This document shows positions 57,788 through 64,000 of a stretch of DNA of 64,000 bases, piece by piece. The notes beneath the pieces are model-generated. The model was not told where the DNA came from. It did not search any database and worked only from the letters and a program-made list of their open reading frames with translations. The stretch spans positions 801,001-865,000 of the forward strand of contig NC_036457.1 of the NCBI RefSeq assembly GCF_002775205.1. Reading direction: 5' to 3'. The position numbers and the translations under genes are program-made. Origin of the DNA: Xiphophorus maculatus. Taxonomy: Eukaryota; Chordata; Actinopteri; Cyprinodontiformes; Poeciliidae. Every line of letters starts with the position of its first letter. Position 1 is the first letter of the stretch.

Positions 57788-57965
57788 TTGGAGGCCTTTT
57801 GGAGGCCGTTTGGAGGCCTTAGTCCTCGACGCGGACGTCGCGGGTTCGACTCCCGGTCCCGACGACCTTTACCGCATGTCTTCCTCACCCTCCTTCCTGT
57901 CTGCCTACTGTACAAAAAATACGAGCCACTAAAAACTCTTCGGAGAAAAAAAAGAAATATTTGTG
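57788..57965 (+). mobile_element. tRNA-derived SINE
   Basis: The head resembles a tRNA gene: 'gcggacgtcgcgggttcgactcccggtcccgacgac' includes a B-box (GGTTCGACTCC, 57843-57853). It is followed by the fish SINE body 'tttaccgcatgtcttcctcaccctcc' and 'caaaaaatacgagccact', then an A-rich tail. The A-box half of the tRNA head is largely lost, so this is a truncated copy and not a working tRNA. Confidence 0.75.
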
Positions 57966-58079
57966 TCGAATTTTATATTTCAAAAACATTTTAATTTGTT
58001 CGTTAAAATAACATTTAAAGGGCAGCCACACTTTGAACACCCCTGATTTAGAACAAGGTAACAATCTACATCTCATTAC

Positions 58080-58830
58080 TTATCCTTACGGCTTGCCATA
58101 CTGCGGCTCGCGAAAACCAGGGAGTGCGCGCGAGAAGTGGCGGCGGCGCGCGCGCGAGAGCGAGGAGGGGGGAGAAGAGAGTGAGAGTGGGGGAGAGAGA
58201 AAGAGTGAACGACAGGGAAGCGTGGGAGAGAGAGCCACGACCGTGTGGGGCGACTGCGTGGGCGGCTGAGGGACGGAGGACACGGTAAATATAAAACATT
58301 ACATTTTCAGCCCGTCACAAGTTAGCAACGGCAGACTCCTAACGTAATAGCTCGCGCGCTCCGGAGCCGAACCGTTGGTTAGCAGATGATGTGAAGACGG
58401 GGAGATTCGTACACAGGGCGAGTGAACTTGAAGAGGTTTTTTTTTCTTTACGATGAGAGCAGCATCGAAGCAACCGGGCGATCTCGTTGCTGACGTTAAA
58501 GATGTCCGGTGCGCAGCCCCTCTGTCCCTCCGCCTCTTCGTGTAACGTTAAACCGGAGCGCTCCGTCCTCCGCGGCCAACAGATGCAGACAGACACATCA
58601 GCGCGAGGAACTGTGCACGGAAGCTAGCGGGGAGTACCGGGAGCGCGCCTGTCCGGGGTTAACGGGTGCATTCGGTGTGAAACGCGGCCCCCGTGTTTGT
58701 GTGCGTACCTGACCTACTAATGGTGATCGTCTCTACTCGCTAAGACACGTGTCTGTGACCGGCTGCCCGCCCTGCGCACAGCCCCGCCGGGATTAGACCC
58801 GTTTTTAAAAGGCTGTCCGGTAAAGGCCGC
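58080..58830 (+). promoter_or_regulatory. CpG island with candidate first exon of the next gene
   Basis: A sharp G+C and CpG rise (GCGCGCGCGCGAGAGCG and similar) with a purine-rich GAGAGA stretch covers this region. A plausible 5' UTR exon ends at 58284 (GGACACG/GTAAAT). No coding exon follows in the remaining 5.7 kb. In mammals DNMT3A lies downstream of DTNB in the same orientation, so dnmt3a is a reasonable candidate for the gene starting here. That rests on synteny only. A minus-strand open frame (58596-58339) is probably just high-GC sequence. Confidence 0.45.
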
Positions 58831-59675
58831 CTGAGGTCGCTCCCAATATTAATTGTCATAAAGCTGTCCGCTCGTCAAGGTAACAGAAACTACGATCACC
58901 GTACTTCCACAGTGGACTTTTAAAATAAAAGCCAAGTGAGTTTTCCAAGTTTTCTACAGCAATACTCAGTTGAATTTCTTCTGTGTTCTTAGTTTCTTAC
59001 GTGTGTTTATATGTGTAGCAACCAGAGTTGGGTCGTAACTAGTTACATTTACTCAATTACATTCACTTGAGTAACTTTTTTTGAAAAAAAAAAAAAAAAC
59101 CAAAACAACAATTTTTAGGAATATTTGTAACATGCTGAGTGATTATATATATAAACCTCCCACATTAAATGCAGTACAAAAGATTTCCTTGTTACAACAG
59201 TGATAATATAAGTTGCCATCTTTATATCAGTTTCCTCTGGCATTACTTTCAGATCAAATTCTGGATTTTTGCCAGCAAACTCCACCTTTTGTATGTTTTA
59301 AAAATGTTGTTTGGTAGAGCTGTGCAATTTGCATTTCAGTCTTGATTTTGTCTCAGCATCCAAGATCGCAGTCAGAAAATTGCCCTTGCGTTTCTGCATG
59401 GAAACAGTGCAATGCAAAGAGAACAACCAAAAATACAACAACATTTTGTTTTACAGTTATACTTTTATTTTGACAAATAAATGCAATGTGTGTCCAAACC
59501 TAATCAGTAATGTGATTTCAATGTCTGCAGCATTTTTAATCATCTATTTACCTGAAAACATTTCTGTATTTCTCATTTATTATAAAGTTTTATCTGTACA
59601 TTGTTTTGGTCATTTCTTTTTAGTTTCCTCCATAAATGTAGTGTATTTGTGTTTTTAATAAATGTTTATGTGTAT

Positions 59676-60190
59676 TTGAAATTTGTATAAAAAATATATA
59701 CATTTTGCATTTAGGATAAAGTAACAAATAACTTTATAAATATGTTCTACCCAAAACTCAAGTTGCTTAGATGTAGCTTCACATTGTTCAACTTCTCTAA
59801 AAAAATCTTCTGTTATTTACCTTTTTCTATCCAATTATTAATCTGTAGTCAACATATTAGCCCTTGATGATACTGATAAGTCAAGCAGGAAGGGCTCAGC
59901 TTTTCACATTTTGATGTTATAAGTTTTGGGGGGTTTTTTAGCTAGAAATGCATCATTTGCTACTAATGATCAGGCATTTACTAAAGGAATGCCATGTTGC
60001 TGCATTTTAGGCAATAAAATGGTTATTTTTCTTATTTATAAAAGGAATTTAACTATTTGCATTTTTTAAATATATTTCTAATATATCAAAAGGGTTTAAA
60101 TGAAAAATCTGCAGAATGCCATTTTTAAAAATCTGATTAATCGCCAAAGTTATCAACAGATTAATCGATTACTAAAATTATATAATCTAC
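59676..60190. mobile_element. ATTAATCGTGATTAATC repeat, fragment
   Basis: Contains 'acattttgcatttaggataaagtaac', 'ttctacccaaaactcaagttg', 'gctgcattttaggcaataaaatgg' and a right end 'cagattaatcgattactaaaatta'. Confidence 0.6.
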
Positions 60191-60619
60191 CTCAGATTAG
60201 GTTTCAATTCATCAGATTAATTTATGTGTTTTATATTTTAAAGTTTATGTCAGTCTTTGATTCTTTCATGTTGTGAATCACTCATTTTTATAAAGTAAAT
60301 GGGGCCCAAGATTATTTCTGGCCCCCAATTTAGCCCTCTTTAAAACCTCCTGGATATGCCCCTGCTCAGCAATCTTAAGGAGGCATTTAATATAAACAAT
60401 AGTTTTAAAATGAGGCATTGATGCACTTTTAAACATTTTCAATAAATTATAACTCACTTAATCATTCTCATTAGTAAATGTCATCATTAATTCAAAGCGC
60501 CACAATCGGTGCAATGAAGTGTGCAGTGATGTGAAATTATTTAATTTTAGCAGGAAGGTAATTTGCCTTAGCACGATTTGTTTTGTTTGTTTCAATGTAA
60601 TGACTATTTATTATTCTTG

Positions 60620-61090
60620 CTAGGCTTGTCACAATAACAAATTTTGCTGGACGATAATCTCTATCAGAAATTATTTCAAATTTTCAGCTCAGTTCACATA
60701 GTATATTTGCAATGATGGCATATTAATGCAAGTACATCCTCTCAAAGATCAAAAAATGCCTATTTCAAAAGAATATTTAACACTGGAACTGGAAAACATT
60801 TTAGATATCCAAAATAAACAAACAAAACAACCGAAATAACAATAATTAAAATGGATTATAAAGTCTCAGTAATCAAAATTTTATTTAAAAAGCAATAATA
60901 ATTCAGTTTAGGCAGGGAAAACAGGCAAAAGTTGCAGGTAATGCAAACTAACTACTTTGTACTTTGTGTCAAGTCTCTAACGACTGTAGTCCAAATGGAA
61001 ATTATTGCGCTCATTTTAATTTATAATGTGATTAATTGCCTAAATGACTTATTGATCTGTGTAGTTGAAATAAAAGTTGACTAATGTTTT
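60620..61090. repeat. Dispersed AT-rich repeat
   Basis: Starts 'gcttgtcacaataacaaattttgctggacgataatctc', a word group repeated in fish genomes. Ends are unclear and no coding capacity is seen. Confidence 0.4.
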
Positions 61091-61279
61091 GTATGTTAAA
61101 TATTATTGAAATTGGGGGATGTTTTTTGGTAATTTCTCTTTTGTTGTCAGACCAGTCAGGTGTGTATATGTTGTGTTTGAGAGATTTCAAAACACAAAAT
61201 ATTGTAATATTTTAGTAGAATACTATCACAAGACATTAATAACAGCAATACATTTTGTATGTGTGAACCTTTTTGTTGT

Positions 61280-61460
61280 AAATGAAAAATCTGCCAATGG
61301 AGCTATTACTTTTTCATCAATATTGAGCAAATATTTACTTAAAACAAGCTCTTATATATTGCTGAAAAGTTCCTTTTAAGTTAGTTTTGTCTGATTTCAA
61401 GTGGACTAAGATACTTGCACTAGAAACTAGACTCAAAAATACTTGGTAAAATTCAGTTTT
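61280..61460. mobile_element. Partial palindromic CACTGCAAAAAC MITE (right arm)
   Basis: 'aaatctgccaatgg', 'cttttttcatcaatattgag', 'cttaaaacaagctctta' and 'ttgcactagaaactagac..aaatacttggtaaaatt' appear in the usual order, without the CACTG end. Confidence 0.6.
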
Positions 61461-62419
61461 GTAGTTTGTTTTTATCTTCAAAATTGTCCTGAAAAAGTTT
61501 AAAAACGTGCTTCAAAAATGCTTGAAAAGGGCTTGAATTTTACTTTGGAAAAAGTGTACAAACCCTCAAAAGAGATTATTATGTAACTGTACTGGAAGTT
61601 TAGGAGATTTCTGCTTTTATTGTGAAAGACAAGAGACTTTCCTGTTTTGTCCCTCCCCGACTGTCACCACCTTTACATACCACTGAAGGTTTTCCTCTGC
61701 GCAAATATTTCTCCTCCCACCAGCGAGCGCAGGCTTCTCCCTGGGCCTCTGACTAAGGTCTAATTTAAGCCACTGCCGTCATGAAAGCTTGGAACAATTT
61801 AAATCAGTGAATAGTAACTTGCTCTGAAGGCACAAGGTGTGTGCCTGTGACCTAAATACTCCAAACTTGGAGGAGTTGCTTTGGCCAGCTGCCTGGAGCT
61901 CGTACAGGGAGCTCCGGGAGTGTTGGGATGGATAATGTACAATCTTTCTGTGGAAAGTTTCCACCCTCCTGTCTTTTTGTTGGCAGTTCTAGCTTGTCTT
62001 TACAGTAGGGGGATGTAAGGCCATACTGTAAAATACAACATGAGCACAGCCAGTCTCGTTGCTCTGGGTTTCTGTTAGGAACAGATAAGCAGCACATTTT
62101 ACTCCCGCTTTGAGTTTATTTATACGTTCATCATCATGTGACACCTTTAATACTCGGTTTTAATGTAGATATTTGGGAAATAAGCTCATTATAAATGTCT
62201 CACTTTAAGCTGCAGCAGCGTAAAATTTTAACATTTTGGAAGGATGACTTTCATAAATCTGATAAAACATGAATTTCACAGAGTGGATATTCACTAATTT
62301 TTTGTTTCCAGTATGTAATCTGTTTTATTAATGCAGTTCTGATCTTGGTCTTTCAGTTGAATGTTAAAGGTGTTTTGTTTGGACTGTTCTCCACCCTGCC
62401 GGGTACAACCTGGTCTGGA

Positions 62420-63200
62420 CATTCATCCATCCATCTGTTTATCCATCCATGTATCCAATGATGTTCATCCATCCATCCATCTATTCAAATATCTGTTCGT
62501 CCATCTAAATATCTGTCCAACTATCCATCCGTTCACCCATCCATTCAAATGTCTGTCCACCTGTTCATCCAGCCATTCAAATATCCTTTCGTCCATTCGT
62601 TCATTCATCGATCCATATTTTTGAATATATATATGTATATATATATTCAAATATATGTTCTTTCTTCCAATTATCTATCCATCCATCTATTCATCCATCC
62701 ATCCTTTTATTCCATCAATCCATTCAAATACTGTATATGTTCAGACATCCATCTATTCAAATATCTGCCCGTTCATTCATCCGTCCATCCATCCATCTGT
62801 TCATCCAGCCATCCATTCAATCAAATTTTCAAACTCAAAAATACTTTATTGATGCCAAATGGAAATTATATAATTAAATAAAATAATAATGAATTAATTT
62901 GTCGAACCATCCATCTAAATATCCGTCCGCCCGCCCGCCCCTCCATCCATTCATCCTTCCTTCCATCCAAATATGTTCATTCATTTGTCCAAATATATGT
63001 TCAACCATCCACACATCCGTCCATCCATCAAATATCTGCTCATATATACATCCATTCATCTGCTCATCCACCCATCCATCCACCCATTTAAATATCCATC
63101 CAACCATCCAAATAAATATCTGTCCATCAGTTCATTTATCCAAGTATCTGTTCATCCTTTCATCCATTCGAATGTCTGCTCATGTATTCATCCATACATA
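62420..63200. repeat. Degenerate (CATC)n region
   Basis: Nearly 800 bp of CCATCCAT/CATTCATC with an interruption by a LINE-tail remnant at 62834-62875. Apparent Ser/Ile/His-rich open frames on both strands are products of the repeat. Confidence 0.95.
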
Positions 63201-64000
63201 GATACAGTTCAACGTCATTTCTATCTTCATACTTTTACATGTTTAAAAAGAGTAATGAAATATCTGGATCATTTGGATCTGGGACAGTGTGTAATTTCCA
63301 CACGATAAACGTGGAGGAACCCAGTTTCTTTCCCCTCAGCCAAATATGAAGTCAGATGGTGGTACAGCTAACCAAGCAGGAGATAAACTCATTTTTTCCC
63401 ACTTTTTGAGAGTTTTCAGACTCTAAAAGAAGCAGGATTGCTGGTTTTTGTTTTTACAGACATTGCTGATTTGAAATAAGGCTGCAGGTGAAATGGCTGA
63501 TAAAAATACCTTAAATGGCTCCTGCCAGCCAAAAGTCTGTCAAAAACACATGTCAGTGAGTCTGTTTCAGGCACAAATCAGATTAACTGTAAAAACAACC
63601 AAAGCTGCTCTTTCATCCCCTTCTAATTTTCATCTCTTCATTCACAAATGTCCAAAAGCAAAAGTCAGAATCATTCACTTGTTCTCAGATATAAGGAGGA
63701 AACTTTTATTTTATTGGTAACTGAACACCCATGGGTTCTTACTGCTGTTTTGCCCAGTAAATGAGAGTTTTTCAGAGCCACATCAGTCTCTCTGACAGTT
63801 GTGATGACAGCTACTCTCACTATTAGTTTCTCTAGAGAACACCTGTGGGTGTTTTTGCCATTTTCAACAGAGAGTTTGGATGTTTCTCTTTGCTCCTGTC
63901 CATCACCTGCAATTCACAGAGACAAATATGTAACTGATGCACAGACGTGTCTTCCAGGATTTGGCATCTGTGTTTGCTTGTGTGCATCGGAGGGAATTGT
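63201..64000. other. Right end of window, no gene supported
   Basis: Ordinary AT-rich sequence with one 75-codon open frame (63493-63720) that has no domain or splice context. It probably lies within the first intron of the gene whose CpG island is at 58 kb. Confidence 0.45.

Noticed and set aside
57788..57900. Functional tRNA gene
   Set aside because: Only the B-box half is tRNA-like; the A-box half and acceptor stem are missing and a SINE body follows directly.
58339..58596. Minus-strand gene in the CpG island
   Set aside because: The open frame reflects high G+C; no family, splice or start context supports it.
62361..63308. Long Ser/Ile/His-rich open frames
   Set aside because: They are translations of the CATC microsatellite and appear on both strands.

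Overview
This window comes from a ray-finned (teleost) fish nuclear chromosome. The evidence is a vertebrate exon/intron structure with GT-AG splice sites, a soluble TLR5 (TLR5S, a fish gene type), a beta-dystrobrevin gene spread over about 30 kb, and a dense load of fish-type repeats: LINE fragments, a tRNA-derived SINE, hAT and CACTG-ended DNA transposons, TTAA-flanked MITEs, long (TA)n runs and GGATG/CATTC microsatellites. There is no bacterial-type content, CRISPR array or rRNA.

Layout. 1-4.1 kb: a small minus-strand gene of three short exons that I read as an IL-6-family helical cytokine resembling CNTF/cardiotrophin; its first intron holds an 825-bp inverted-repeat transposon. 4.2-5.0 kb: dead LINE fragment. 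6.92-10.32 kb: a 3.4-kb DNA transposon with CACTG termini and TA target duplication; its cargo is a minus-strand C2H2 zinc-finger gene of a multicopy fish family. 10.95-11.09 kb: possible plus-strand non-coding first exon. 11.5-15.8 kb: TLR5S on the minus strand, split by a 1265-bp insert with TG..CA ends and a 4-bp target duplication, which looks like a solo LTR. Removing the insert and one ATCT copy restores a continuous frame of 656 residues. 16.1-16.7 kb: second fragment of the same LINE type.

19.2-50.2 kb: dtnb (beta-dystrobrevin) on the plus strand. It has a CpG-rich 5' UTR exon ending at 19547 with a small uORF, a 13-kb first intron full of repeats, coding exons from 32881 to 46529, and a stop in a short exon at 49611-49635. 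My exon model totals 1836 nt (611 aa) with every intron phase consistent. It covers the EF-hand-like region, ZZ zinc finger, paired coiled coils and C-terminal tail. 46.9-48.1 kb: a complete-ended hAT element with a BED-finger remnant lies in the last coding intron. 50.6-58 kb: repeats. 58.1-58.8 kb: CpG island with a probable first exon of another plus-strand gene whose coding exons lie beyond the window. Mammalian gene order makes dnmt3a a candidate, but nothing in the sequence proves it. 58.9-64 kb: repeats and CATC microsatellites.

The genes do not form a functional unit. Two immune-type genes (the candidate cytokine and TLR5S) lie on the minus strand next to the plus-strand dystrobrevin locus. 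The main signals are the broken TLR5S, the zinc-finger gene carried inside a transposon, and several short palindromic elements that share its CACTG ends and 2-bp target duplications.
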